Part shown: piece after piece, positions 51,481 to 61,151 of the stretch
How positions within the stretch are numbered: position 1 is the first letter of the stretch
Layout of the letters: every line of letters starts with the position of its first letter
Assembly: GCA_020637335.1 (NCBI GenBank)
Contig: JACJWC010000002.1
Location: 234,769 to 298,768, forward strand
Length of the DNA stretch: 64,000 nucleotides
Source of the DNA: Acidobacteriota bacterium
GTDB taxonomy: Bacteria > Acidobacteriota > Holophagae > Acanthopleuribacterales > Acanthopleuribacteraceae
Direction: 5' to 3'
Made by a program: the position numbers and the translations under genes
Notes under the pieces: generated by a model
What the model saw: the letters and a program-made list of their open reading frames with translations, nothing else
Told to the model about the DNA's origin: nothing
Databases searched by the model: none

Positions 51481-52468
51481 TGCGCTGCTCCAGAGCCAAT
51501 TGTGCTTCTTCCAATAAGCCCAGTTGATTGACCGAAAACTGATCAAAAAACAGACCCAAATTCGGGTTAAAGACCTTCTTGAATTCCAGGTCCAACAGCT
51601 GAGCCAGCGCTTCACGCCAAAACGGGGCAGGCACGTGTTGGGCCAACTTTTCGATTGGATCGCGAAAGGGTTCGTACATTTTGGCCAACGGCATGCCGTG
51701 GGATCGCATCAAAATCGCCCGCACCAACTCGGTTAGGTGTAGTAGAAAACTCTGGGCTTTATTGCGGTCGCGCAGAAGCGGGCTCATCATTTCAATCGCT
51801 TGGCGATCTTTCATCATTGTGCCAAAAAAGCTCAGGCCGATTTGCATGTGTTCTTCAAACGCTTTCCAGGCTTCTTCGCTGGTTTCCAGGTTGGTGAAGG
51901 AGATACCGGCCAGGCGTTCGGCCCATTCGTCATCCAATTGGAAGGCGCTGCGCAGAATATTGACTTTATCCAGGTGACTGAGCGGTTGAAATTGAATGCG
52001 CTGGCTGCGGGAGCGGATGGTCGGCAAGAGCTGATCCCAATGAGCCGTGACCAGGATAAAGGTCACATAACTTGGCGGTTCCTCAAGGGTTTTCAGAAAA
52101 GCGTTGGCTGCGCTGTCACCCATTCGGTCTGCACTGTCAATGACCAATACGCGATGTTTGGCTTCGTAGGGTCGAAAGTGGATGCCTTCTACAATGGAGC
52201 GAATTTGATCGACCTTGATTTCGCGACCTTCAGGCGCAACTTCCAAGTAGTCGGGATGGATCTGTTGATCAAATTTGTGGCAATGGGAGCACGTTCCGCA
52301 TCCTGTTTGGGTTGCACATAAAAGGATGCGCGCGGTTTGCGCCGCCATCAAGCGTTTGCCGATTCCAAACGGACCGGAAAAACACAAGGTGTTCGGCAAG
52401 CGTTGGTTGCGGACCATACGGCCCAAAATATTTTTGATGCGGCTGTGGCCAAAGACCTTATCGTACAT
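51473..52468 (-). CDS. holB: DNA polymerase III subunit delta' (HolB-like)
   Basis: About 331 residues from ATG 52468 (the longer frame into tmk is not used). Clamp-loader AAA+ motifs: a Walker A-type GPFGIGKR, zinc-type cysteines CGTCSHCHKF, and a LKTLEEPPSYVTFILVT sensor-like region. It is the clamp-loader subunit that helps load the beta clamp. It overlaps tmk by 11 bases, the usual tmk-holB order. Confidence 0.9.
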   Translation of the reverse strand: MYDKVFGHSRIKNILGRMVRNQRLPNTLCFSGPFGIGKRLMAAQTARILLCATQTGCGTCSHCHKFDQQIHPDYLEVAPEGREIKVDQIRSIVEGIHFRPYEAKHRVLVIDSADRMGDSAANAFLKTLEEPPSYVTFILVTAHWDQLLPTIRSRSQRIQFQPLSHLDKVNILRSAFQLDDEWAERLAGISFTNLETSEEAWKAFEEHMQIGLSFFGTMMKDRQAIEMMSPLLRDRNKAQSFLLHLTELVRAILMRSHGMPLAKMYEPFRDPIEKLAQHVPAPFWREALAQLLDLEFKKVFNPNLGLFFDQFSVNQLGLLEEAQLALEQRIK

Positions 52469-53114
52469 GCGGGTACCTATCCTGAAAAACGCTGAGGACC
52501 CGCGCGAAAACCGCGTCTGCAGATCCTTCGGCGGAAATGATGGCGAAGCGATTCGGTTCGCGGGCGGCCAGGGTCTGGAAGGCCGCACGTACTTTATGGT
52601 GGAACGCCATTTCCAATTGTTCGAACCGGCCTTCTTTGGCGGCAACGGGGCAATTGTCATTGCGATCACGCGCTCGGGCCAATGCCTGTTCTGGGTCGAG
52701 ATCAAATAAAAAAGATAAATGGGGCCGGGTTTGCGGATGGGCCCAGTCCAAGATTGCGCTCAACTTGTCTTCACCTAAACCGCGGGCCATGCCCTGGTAG
52801 GCTAATGACGAATCGTGGAAGCGATCGCATAAGACCCAGGTGCCTTCAGCAAGGCGCGGCGCAACGAATTCTTGTAAATGCTGAACCCGATCGGCCAAAT
52901 ACAGCAGCGCTTCACACCAGGGGTCCATGTGGTGATGATCGGTACTCAGCAGAATGCTGCGAATCTGTGCGCCGATGCTGCCGTAACCGGGTTCTTTCTC
53001 CAAACTGGTGGCTATATTTTGGGCCGAAAGCCACCCCGCGAGACGGGTCGCCTGGGTGCTTTTGCCGCACCCTTCAATGCCCTCAAATGTGATAAACTGC
53101 CCCGTCCCTACCAT
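52458..53114 (-). CDS. tmk: Thymidylate kinase
   Basis: About 218 residues from ATG 53114. P-loop EGIEGCGKST, DRFHDSSLAYQG for the DRY-type motif and FDLDPEQALARARDR for the lid region match TMK, which phosphorylates dTMP to dTDP. No strong RBS is visible, so the start is moderately certain. Precedes holB with an 11-base overlap. Confidence 0.92.
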   Translation of the reverse strand: MVGTGQFITFEGIEGCGKSTQATRLAGWLSAQNIATSLEKEPGYGSIGAQIRSILLSTDHHHMDPWCEALLYLADRVQHLQEFVAPRLAEGTWVLCDRFHDSSLAYQGMARGLGEDKLSAILDWAHPQTRPHLSFLFDLDPEQALARARDRNDNCPVAAKEGRFEQLEMAFHHKVRAAFQTLAAREPNRFAIISAEGSADAVFARVLSVFQDRYPHVR

Positions 53115-53152
53115 GGCCGGCCATCTTAGCATGAGTGGAAATGCATTAGAAA

Positions 53153-54247
53153 TTGAAAGCAAACATCACCCGACACGTCATGGAAGAGGATCAAGCGCTT
53201 TGGATTTTGCGCGGCAGTCTGGCCTCACCTCGAGAAGAGTGGCGGCTGCGCGCTGGTCGGGCCCATTATTCTCTTCGGCGTGGCGTCCTTCAACAACGGG
53301 CAAAAAGCCGATCAATCGACCCTGCCATTCGCGTTCAATGTGAAGTCTTGCGCGACGCGGCCAAGCAGAAGTTGGCACGTTTTGCACCTGCACATGCCCA
53401 GGTGCGCGTTCAAGCGCTGGTCCGCCACCGCCGGGTAGGCGATCAATGCAATCCATTTGGCGGATTTTGGGGTTGGGTCCAAGTACCGGGCCAACCCAAA
53501 AGCTATTTTGGCGGCAACCAACAGGTATTGAAATTTCGCCGGGGTCCCTGGGAAAGCTGGCCCGTACCCGACCGGGCGGAACTCAACGTGAACACCAACC
53601 TCCCGCTGATCTTTTCACCCTATTGCGGGACACTTTTACACGAGGCGCTGGGCCATGCCATGGAGGCAGACTATTTAAAAACCAGCCCATTTGAGGCGGG
53701 ATTCGGCAAGCGCTGGAGTTGTGAAGAGCTCACGGTGATGGATCGACCGGATCTGGCCGACTTGCCCGGGAGCATGGCAACCGATGATTGCGGTCAGCCG
53801 GCAAGCGCTACGACCATGTTGCATCGCGGGTTCTTGGTCGGCGATTTGGGCTGGGGACGCGGCGTCCTCAGGCGTGGAACCTATCGCGATCTGCCCATGG
53901 TGCGCGCCACCAACTTCGTGATCAAAGCGGGCAGCGCCGATCCCAGCCATTGGATCAGCAACCTGCCCAACAGTTATTACGTGTCCTGGATCCGCACCGG
54001 TGCCTGGCAGATGGGTACCTCGTCTATTAGTGTTGTGACAGGTCCCATTTATGAGCTGCGCAAAGGGCAAGTTGTCGCAGCTGCACCGCTGTCGCGTTTG
54101 ACCTTCGATATGACCTTAATGCTCAAACGCTTAACCGCTGTTGGTTCTGATTTTGAGATTGATCCTCTGGTCCATTGGTGCATGAAACGCAATCAGGCGG
54201 TGCCGATCAGTATGGCCTCGCCATCGCTATTGCTGGAGGGTTTGTGA
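53153..54247 (+). CDS. TldD/PmbA-family protein, shortened N-terminal half
   Basis: About 364 residues; family members are usually 440-480. The zinc motif HEALGH is intact in YCGTLLHEALGHAMEAD, and DDCGQPASATTMLHRGFLVGDLGWGRGVLRRGTYRDLPMVRATNF follows the TldD layout. The N-terminal domain is much shorter than usual. The start (TTG 53153, or ATG 53180) has no good RBS. A third TldD-family protein in the window, now in an operon with two genes of other kinds; stop overlaps the next GTG. Confidence 0.75.
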   Translation: MKANITRHVMEEDQALWILRGSLASPREEWRLRAGRAHYSLRRGVLQQRAKSRSIDPAIRVQCEVLRDAAKQKLARFAPAHAQVRVQALVRHRRVGDQCNPFGGFWGWVQVPGQPKSYFGGNQQVLKFRRGPWESWPVPDRAELNVNTNLPLIFSPYCGTLLHEALGHAMEADYLKTSPFEAGFGKRWSCEELTVMDRPDLADLPGSMATDDCGQPASATTMLHRGFLVGDLGWGRGVLRRGTYRDLPMVRATNFVIKAGSADPSHWISNLPNSYYVSWIRTGAWQMGTSSISVVTGPIYELRKGQVVAAAPLSRLTFDMTLMLKRLTAVGSDFEIDPLVHWCMKRNQAVPISMASPSLLLEGL

Positions 54248-55035
54248 AATCGCTTAGGATCCTTCAGCTTTGGTCCTGGGAAGAGGAACGCGAGGCGATG
54301 AGTTTATCGTACGAGCGTTGGCGCGGCGATTCGTTTATTCAGGAAACGCTCCCGCCCGGTCGATTTCGTTTGGGAAAAGCGGCCTTCTCGCCACAGGACC
54401 GTCGGATTCTGCGCAAACGGCTGGGCCAGCTAGGCGGCGTGCAGGTGCAATGGGTGCAAATTCTCGACTGCAGCGCCGGCCACTCCGGTCCTCAGGTTTT
54501 TTGGCGCTGTTCGGGTACGATCTTACGGGAGCGCGCTCGACCCGTTAGCTTGCAATACTTTAGCCACGGGCCGCGACCCCCTATTGGTCCGGTTCTGGCC
54601 CTGATTCAGCGCTTGAAACGATCTGCAGATTTTATCCACATCGCCCCGGATAAAGTCCATTTGCCTGCCGAGCTCTGGGCCCGTTTATTGGAAGGGCGCA
54701 TCAACCAGATCGAACGCGCCGACTTCGCGGAAATCGAAACACGCGTCGTGCCTGAGGGCGATTCGGACTCAGATGAAGGGCAAACGGGTCGGGAACTGTT
54801 GCGACCTGAGGCGCGACCTCTTGAAACTATCGAAACAGTGCGCTATTGGGCCGATTATTACTGCCCCTCCAATGGCCTGTTGTGTCGTGATGCCCACGCA
54901 CTCAATTGGGTTTGGATGGACTTTCCAGATGCGCCCAGTCTGGCCATTCAAAAGATTCAGTTTCGCGGCAGGCCGCGTGTGTGCCCGCTCTCCAGTGGCT
55001 GGGTCGCCCTTTCAGACGGTGTGTGGCAGCCATGA
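54244..55035 (+). CDS. Hypothetical protein, middle gene of the TldD-like operon
   Basis: About 263 residues from GTG 54244, which overlaps the preceding stop (GTGA). No signal peptide or membrane segments. Cysteines are scattered (QILDCSAGHSG, FWRCSG, YYCPSNGLLCRDAH) without a standard metal-binding pattern. No family recognised. The overlap on both sides (ATGA with the deaminase gene) indicates tight coupling with its neighbours. Confidence 0.6.
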   Translation: MKSLRILQLWSWEEEREAMSLSYERWRGDSFIQETLPPGRFRLGKAAFSPQDRRILRKRLGQLGGVQVQWVQILDCSAGHSGPQVFWRCSGTILRERARPVSLQYFSHGPRPPIGPVLALIQRLKRSADFIHIAPDKVHLPAELWARLLEGRINQIERADFAEIETRVVPEGDSDSDEGQTGRELLRPEARPLETIETVRYWADYYCPSNGLLCRDAHALNWVWMDFPDAPSLAIQKIQFRGRPRVCPLSSGWVALSDGVWQP

Positions 55036-56030
55036 CGTCGTTTCAGGCCATTCCCAAAACCGAATTACATGTTCATTTAGAAGGCGCCTTTGATTTTCCC
55101 CTAGCGCTGCGACTGGCCCGTCAATTGCCCGAACATCCCTGGCATGACCTGGCCCAATCCGACTTGGAGAAGCGCTTTGCCACCGCCGATTTTTCGGCTT
55201 TTTTGCAGAATTTTATTGAAGGTTATCGATTGTTGAATAAGGCTGAAGATTACCAGCAATTGACTGAGGCACTGCTGACTCGTCTGGAACGGCAGGGTGT
55301 CGTTTACGCAGAGGTCTTGTATTCGCCCGGTGTGGCGTTTCAGAAACGCGGCATTCCGCTGGCCGAGATTCATCGGGGAATGACTGCTGGCCTGCGACAG
55401 TTCCCGCACATCCACGTGCAGTGGATTCTGGATACCGTTTTGAACCTGGGCCCTGAATTCATGGGTCATACCTTGACCCAGGTCCTGCACAATCCACCGC
55501 CCCAATTGGGGGGATTTTGTGTGGGTGGCGGCGACCCCGATTTGGTCATGGATCCGTTTCTGCCGCTGTTTTATCGCGCTCAGGCTGCAGGATTGTTTTG
55601 CGTTGCCCATGTGGGTGAGGTGGATGGTCCTGAAAACATTCGAACCCTGGTCACCGAGACCGATTTGGTGCGAGTCATCCATGCGATTGCCTTGCAACGC
55701 GATCCTGACTTATGGCCCACCTTAAAGAAAAAAGGCATTGCAATCGATATGTGTCCCACCTCAAATATCCGGACGGGTGTGGTTCCTAGCCTAAAAGACC
55801 ATCCTTTGCGGCGCTATTTTGATGCTGGGTTGTGTGTGGCTCTGAGTACGGACGATCCGTTTTATTTCCAGACGGATCTGCGCGGTGAATACGATCTATT
55901 GGTGGACTGGGGCATGGAGGAGTCGGATCGTTGGCAGGTCCTGTTAAACGGGTGGTCTGCCTCGCAGGCGCCGAACAAGCTTGAAATGTGTGCCGAACTG
56001 GAATCTTTCGAGCCTAAGCGCTGGGCCTAA
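55032..56030 (+). CDS. add: Adenosine deaminase-family enzyme
   Basis: About 332 residues from ATG 55032, overlapping the preceding stop. Metal and catalytic motifs of the family are present: TELHVHLEGA, VAHVGE, MCPTSNIRTG and STDDPFYF. It would deaminate adenosine or a related purine or aminofutalosine; the exact substrate is not resolved. Last gene of the TldD-like operon, with no terminator directly after it. Confidence 0.85.
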   Translation: MTSFQAIPKTELHVHLEGAFDFPLALRLARQLPEHPWHDLAQSDLEKRFATADFSAFLQNFIEGYRLLNKAEDYQQLTEALLTRLERQGVVYAEVLYSPGVAFQKRGIPLAEIHRGMTAGLRQFPHIHVQWILDTVLNLGPEFMGHTLTQVLHNPPPQLGGFCVGGGDPDLVMDPFLPLFYRAQAAGLFCVAHVGEVDGPENIRTLVTETDLVRVIHAIALQRDPDLWPTLKKKGIAIDMCPTSNIRTGVVPSLKDHPLRRYFDAGLCVALSTDDPFYFQTDLRGEYDLLVDWGMEESDRWQVLLNGWSASQAPNKLEMCAELESFEPKRWA

Positions 56031-56252
56031 ATGGGATAAAAATTCCTTTCATTTTTCTCATCAAATCACTTGACCCAAACCGTTTCCAAACACATATTGA
56101 ATATACAATTTGTCAAAAGGAGGGAACCATAGAAGTCCCACCGGACAATTTGGCATATCGGAAAAAAAGCCAGTCAACACGACAGGCGTCGAAATTTGAC
56201 TGAACACTAGTGTTAGTACACTAAAGATCGCTCTGACGATCACTAAGAAAAC

Positions 56253-56291
56253 AGCCCGGACATTCCATGGAATCCGGGCTTTTTCTTTTTC
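56253..56291 (+). terminator. Intrinsic terminator
   Basis: GCCCGGA ... TCCGGGC stem with an inner TTCC-AT-GGAA stem and a two-base bulge, followed by TTTTTCTTTTTC. It is about 220 bp beyond the adenosine-deaminase-family stop. Confidence 0.75.
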
Positions 56292-56441
56292 AGAATTAGG
56301 GCCTGAACTTTTTTTGAACCTGTGGGCAGAGTGGAACACTACTTTAATCTTTTGGATGTAAAAAAAGCTTATTACTATTCAAAAAAATTGCAATTTTTTT
56401 AATCAATTTTGCAGTTGTGTCAAAAAAGTTTAAGCAGGATA

Positions 56442-56540
56442 GTCAGGCCAAGTTTTTATTTCACAGTTCTGGCGTCGGTTTTCGGTTTTTCGAATGATCG
56501 GGCAGTCTTTCAGGGCTCGAGGATCGCTGGTGCCCATTTC
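56442..56540 (+). repeat. Element B fragment B4
   Basis: A degenerate copy of one end of the 555-bp element: CCAAGTTTTTATTTCACAG ... TTTTCGAATGATCGGGCAGT matches positions 20-110 of B2. Confidence 0.6.
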
Positions 56541-56667
56541 GTAGTTTAAACAAACTTCATTGACCCATTGGCGTACTCAGTAGATACGGGGATTGTAAAA
56601 ACTTTTTTTCTCCGAGGGGAGCTGGGTTGGGCAAGCGTAGAAAAATGAAGGGGTATTGGGGTGCTGA

Positions 56668-58497
56668 ATGTTAAAACAATTGTGGGTCGGCGAGTGGTGG
56701 GTCGATGAAACGGCGTTGAAAATCCAACGCGGTGAGGAAACCCAAAAGTTGGAACCTCTGGTTTTGAGCCTGCTCCTGCGCTTGGCGGAAGTGCCCGGAG
56801 AAGTGGTTAGCAAGGAAAGCCTGGTCCAAGATTTGTGGGCCATGGAGCACGTCACTGACCAGGCGATTACCGTGGCGCTTTACAACTTGCGCAAAGCCTT
56901 GGGCGATTCTGCCAAAGAGCCTCAATATATTCAGACCGTGCCGCGCAGGGGATACCGCTTAATCGCTCCGGTCCGCTATCCAGAACCGGCCCAAGATGAG
57001 TCCGCACAACACGAGCTCGATGCACCAATCCAACGGCCTCACCCCAAGCGCCGCCCGCTTGCCTACGGGTTGTTATGCGCCATCGTTTTGGCTTTTGGCT
57101 TTGCTGGCTGGACGCGTTTGTCCAAAACGGCAGAAGCACACCAACCCTTGAAGGCCGCCTTTGTGCCGCTCAAAGGAAATGACCAGACGGCTTGGCTGGC
57201 CGATGGTCTTAACTACGCACTGCGCGAAAATTTGCGCAGCCAATACCGCTTAATCGGTTGGGAGAGCCTGCAGGACCCAGCCTTAGCGGGCCTTGACCCG
57301 CAAACGCTCCGCACACGACTGGGAACCGATCTCCTGATTTGGGGTCAGTTTCTGGCGGATGATGCGGGCGTTATCGTCGAACTCAAAGCCTTGAGCCGCA
57401 GTGGCACTAAGGTCATTCGTTTAACCTTGGATGGACCGGCCTCATTTGACCAATTGTCCGCCATGGTCCAGGAACTTTTGGGCGGTTCAGATCGTCAACA
57501 AATGCCATCACCAACGCTTTCCGATCCCTTGCTGAAGAAGTTTCTGGCCCTGTATAACCAGCACGGAACCAGTCCCGAAACCTACCTGGAGAAAATTGAC
57601 GCTTTCAAGGAAATCATTCAACAATATCCCGAATTTGCGGCCGGTCATTTTGGTTTGGCCAATGCCTAATTATGGGCCTGTGAGTACGGATTTTACGATC
57701 GGGACGAAGCGTTTTATCACTGCCGCAAGCATACGGAAGAGGGCCTGCGCTTGAATCCGCTTTCACCCGATGGTCTGATCCTGAAGGCCTCTTTGGCCAT
57801 GTACTTCGATTGGGATTTTGTGACGGCGGACCGGCTTTTTCAAGAAGCGCGCGAGCATGGCGCTTCCGGACCAGATGCCTATCTCAACCACATTTACCTC
57901 CAGGCCATTCAAACCAAATTTAACGCCGCATGGGATTTATTGGCCAAGGCCAAAGAGGCGGAACCCTTCTTAAAGGATTGGGAGATGGTTGCCTTCAACC
58001 TGACCATGTTTGAGGGCAATCCGGAACGCGGATTGGAATTGCTTAAATCGGTACGTACCCAGATGAACGAGGAAACTATCCTCCTGCGCGAGTACGCCTT
58101 TTATTTTGCCCTTGACCAAGAGCTGGAATTAGATCGCATTGAGGAGCGTCTCCTGCAGGTATATGGCGCCAGCGACACTCAAATCCAAGCTTATCGAAAT
58201 CTCCATACACCCGCAGAACGCAGATCCGCTTTTGGCACGTACCTGAGTGAAAAAATGCAGGAATGGCAGAAGAGCCAATATGTTTCGCCTGTCCAATTTG
58301 CCATCATGCAAGCCTACGCAGGTCGTCCCGATCAAGCCTTTGATCTTTTAGACGAAGCGTTGCGCCGTCGCGATGCGCAGTGTTTGTTTGTCAATGTCAT
58401 GCCCGCCTTTCGGCCCTATCATGAACATGCACGCTTTCAGCAATTCGTTAGTGCGGTTGGTCTGAACATGCACCAAGTTATGGAGCCCCAAAACTAA
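56668..58497 (+). pseudogene. CadC-like winged-helix/TPR regulator, interrupted by an in-frame stop
   Basis: One reading frame from 56668 to 58497 is broken only by TAA at 57667-57669, after residue 333. Before it: an OmpR/PhoB-type winged helix (residues ~5-100, ending VPRRGYRLIAPV), a transmembrane helix (131-148) and the start of a periplasmic region. After it: LWACEYGFYDRDEAFYHC and further TPR-like repeats to the true stop. The whole is a typical CadC-type membrane regulator of ~609 residues. A single base change (TAC or TAT to TAA, in FGLANA-Y-LWA) explains it. Alternatives: sequencing error, stop readthrough, or a functional truncated protein. Confidence 0.85.
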
Positions 58498-58547
58498 TGC
58501 TTGGGACGCAAATAACCTGGCCCTTCAGCCATTAATCCGAAAAGGGA

Positions 58548-59165
58548 TTATTCAGGTGTGGGCAGACTGGCCGCGCTGTTGCGTTTGCGCAGAATGGGAA
58601 TTAACGAGAGCCCAAAAAACAGAATGAGAAAGGCGCTGACCAGTAAATTGCCTTTTAAGCCCATTTTGGTCAGGGTTTGGACTTGGCCCCCGAGCGCGTA
58701 ACCCATTAAGACAAAAACACCGGCATAAACCAAACAGGCAACCAAATTAATGGCGTGGAAGGTGCGCTGTTTGAGCTTTAGGCTGCCCAGGCAGATATAG
58801 CACGCCGTGCGGACATAAGGTGTTAAGCGGGCCAAGATCAGGGTGAGGGGTCCGTGTTTATCCACCATTTCCAAGGCTTTGGCCACATATTGGGGTTTCA
58901 CCCATTTTTTGAACAGACGCCATTCCAACAGATGATGACCCCACTTGCGGCCCAAGTAATAGTACAGGCAATCGCCCAAGTGTAGGCCGAGCAGGCCTGA
59001 CAAAACCATTTCCGGCAAGCTGTAACGGCCGCGATAAGCAACCACGCCGCCCAACAACAATGCCAAACCCTTGGAAAAGGGAAAACCCAGGCTGCACAGG
59101 CACAACAGCAGTATTAAGTTGAGGGGCGCGTTGGGTTCAATCCAATTCAAAACACTTTCGAGCAT
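58548..59165 (-). CDS. DedA-family membrane protein
   Basis: A 205-residue inner-membrane protein of the DedA/VTT family, implicated in lipid transport across the bilayer. Patterns LGDCLYYYLGRKWG and TLILARLTPYVRTACYICLGSLKLKQRTF (the F/LARxxPxxR motif) are present, with about five membrane segments. The RBS is weak. Convergent with the CadC-like gene. Confidence 0.88.
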   Translation of the reverse strand: MLESVLNWIEPNAPLNLILLLCLCSLGFPFSKGLALLLGGVVAYRGRYSLPEMVLSGLLGLHLGDCLYYYLGRKWGHHLLEWRLFKKWVKPQYVAKALEMVDKHGPLTLILARLTPYVRTACYICLGSLKLKQRTFHAINLVACLVYAGVFVLMGYALGGQVQTLTKMGLKGNLLVSAFLILFFGLSLIPILRKRNSAASLPTPE

Positions 59166-59405
59166 GGCAACCTATGGGGGGGAACTTCCATTTGGAAGGA
59201 CCGATTGTAACAAGGGCGATGCAGATTGGCCACGAAAACAGCGGATGGTTTTCGAATCCGTCCTCATTTTTACGGGAGTCTTGCACTTCTTCCATATTAC
59301 GCATCGGCTCGACCTTTGCAAACCTCGAGCGAAAAAACCATTTCGCCAGCGTTTTGGTCTCCTGCTCAACGGACGCATGAATGCCGAATGACGAGAGCAC
59401 TAAAC
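59166..59405. other. Intergenic region, nothing recognised
   Basis: No convincing gene, hairpin or promoter. The frames here are short and out of RBS context. Confidence 0.4.
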
Positions 59406-59512
59406 GCTTAACACCCAACCCTCAACACTCAACACTCAACATTCAACACTCAACGCTCAACGCTCAACACTCAACGCTCAACACTCAACGCTCAACACCC
59501 AACGCTCAAGGA
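59406..59512 (+). repeat. Tandem 7-bp array, about 15 units
   Basis: Nearly perfect tandem copies of AACACTC and AACGCTC, in mixed order, over more than 100 bp: the purest array of this heptamer family in the window. No spacer structure, so not a CRISPR. Confidence 0.9.
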
Positions 59513-59537
59513 ATAACGCCCAACTCTGGGTTGGGCG
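59510..59537 (-). terminator. Terminator-like hairpin after gapdh
   Basis: On the minus strand CGCCCAAC - CCAGA - GTTGGGCG, 17 bp after the stop; the following T-run is weak. Confidence 0.5.
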
Positions 59538-59553
59538 CTTTCGGTGGGTTGCT

Positions 59554-60987
59554 TTAGTAGTAGCGCAGTTTTTCGACCCCGGAAATGATGCGGCCCAAGC
59601 GCACGACCTGCACGCTGTAGCCATATTCGTTGTCGTACCAAACATAAACGACGGCCCGGTTGCCTTGACAAATCGTTGCCAGCGAATCGACGATGGCCGG
59701 GTGAGTATTGCCGACCATATCCGTGCTGACGACTTCCTCGTCGCGGGTGAAATCAATTTGGGCGACCAGCGGACCGAGCAGAGAGGCTTTGCGTAAGGTC
59801 TCGTTGATTTCCTCGCGGTTGGTTTCCTTTTTCAGATCCAGGTTGAGGATGGCCAATGAAACGTTTGCTGTAGGCACGCGAACTGCATTTCCGCTGATGC
59901 ACCCGGTTAATTCGGGAAGTGCTTTGGAGACAGCACTGGCGGCACCGGTCTCCGTTATGACCATATTGAGCGGTGCACTGCGTCCGCGGCGCTCTTTTTT
60001 GTGGTAGTTGTCCAACAGGTTCTGGTCATTAGTAAACGAATGGACAGTTTCGATATGGCAGAACTTGATACCAAACGCATCGTTGAGCACTTTGAGTGGT
60101 GGAACAATGGCGTTGGTCGTGCAGGAGGCGGCGCTGAAAATGCGCTCATCTTCGGCATAGGTTCGCGTGTTGACCCCATACACAATGTTCGGAATATTGC
60201 CCTTGCCAGGCGCGGTAAGCAGGACCCGGTCGACACCTTTGGATTGCAGGTGTTGGCTCAGGCCGTCGCGGTCACGCCATACGCCGGTATTGTCAATGAC
60301 CAGCGCATTTTGGATGCCGTACTGGGTGTAATCAATTTGCGAAGGGTGATCGGCGCAAATGAACTTAACGTAACAGCCATTGGCCATAAAGGCGTCTTCT
60401 TCCTCGATGAGGGTCAGGTTCCCGCGGAAGGAGCCATGCACCGAATCGCGTTTCAGCAAGGTGACCCGTTTGGCCAGATCCACTTTGCCGCGGCACACGA
60501 CGGCGCGCAGGCGCAATCCATCACCATTACCGACCTGATCAATCAAAATGCGGGCTAAAAGCCGTCCAATTCGTCCAAATCCATATAAAACAACGTCGCG
60601 CGGTTCCCAAACAGGGGTTGCGGATCCTTTAAATTGGGTCAGTTTCTCGTCCAGGAACTTGGCTTCGTCGCCGGGTTTAAAACCGCCTTCGCGCCATTCC
60701 AACATCAAGCGACCCAAATCGATCCGTGAGGGTTTGAGTTCCATTTGGCTCATGGTGCGGATGAGCGGCAGGGTGTCGCGAATTTCCAGATCGGTCTTCG
60801 AAATCTGGCGTGCATAGCGATGGTGTTTCAGGATTTGGACCGGGCCCTCATTGGCCAAACTGCGTCTAAAGATCAGCAGTTCCACCGAGCGTTCGGCCCA
60901 CAGCCGGTTAATTAAAACCACCGCTTCCAGTGCCAAATTTTCCCGTTCAATCCACTGGTCCAGATTCTCCTGATATTTTTTGCTCAT
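59554..60987 (-). CDS. Glyceraldehyde-3-phosphate dehydrogenase, long form
   Basis: About 477 residues from ATG 60987 (GGAGGA upstream; the longer frame is not used). An N-terminal ~125-residue extension precedes the standard GAPDH: YGFGRIGRLLARIL for NAD(P) binding, catalytic Cys289 in SCTTNA, and WYDNEYGYS near the end. The long form is known from several phyla. Catalyses glyceraldehyde-3-phosphate oxidation in glycolysis or gluconeogenesis. Confidence 0.92.
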   Translation of the reverse strand: MSKKYQENLDQWIERENLALEAVVLINRLWAERSVELLIFRRSLANEGPVQILKHHRYARQISKTDLEIRDTLPLIRTMSQMELKPSRIDLGRLMLEWREGGFKPGDEAKFLDEKLTQFKGSATPVWEPRDVVLYGFGRIGRLLARILIDQVGNGDGLRLRAVVCRGKVDLAKRVTLLKRDSVHGSFRGNLTLIEEEDAFMANGCYVKFICADHPSQIDYTQYGIQNALVIDNTGVWRDRDGLSQHLQSKGVDRVLLTAPGKGNIPNIVYGVNTRTYAEDERIFSAASCTTNAIVPPLKVLNDAFGIKFCHIETVHSFTNDQNLLDNYHKKERRGRSAPLNMVITETGAASAVSKALPELTGCISGNAVRVPTANVSLAILNLDLKKETNREEINETLRKASLLGPLVAQIDFTRDEEVVSTDMVGNTHPAIVDSLATICQGNRAVVYVWYDNEYGYSVQVVRLGRIISGVEKLRYY

Positions 60988-61151
60988 TCCACGTCCTCCC
61001 CACCGGTATTGCGGCTTTTGCCATTCGGATCTTACCCAAAAAGGCACGGGCTCGCAATCTTTGTGAGCCATTGAAAAAGCGCAGCTTTTGCATGATTCGC
61101 AGTTAAGGAACCCGGCCTTATAACCGAAAGGATAGCCAAGGGGTGACAAAC

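Larger units (their letters stand above)
56031..56667. other. Intergenic region with terminator, small-ORF candidate and repeat fragment
   Basis: Contains an RBS (AAAAGGAGGG) followed by ATA at 56129 and a 24-codon frame; the terminator at 56253; an AT-rich stretch 56330-56440; and the element fragment B4. Otherwise nothing recognised. Confidence 0.5.

Noticed and set aside
53008..53343. Overlapping plus-strand frame with ATG near 53132
   Set aside because: Low-complexity Ser/Arg-rich translation; the overlapping frame carries the TldD pattern.
59406..59512. Possible CRISPR array
   Set aside because: Units are 7 bp without spacers and no Cas genes are in the window.
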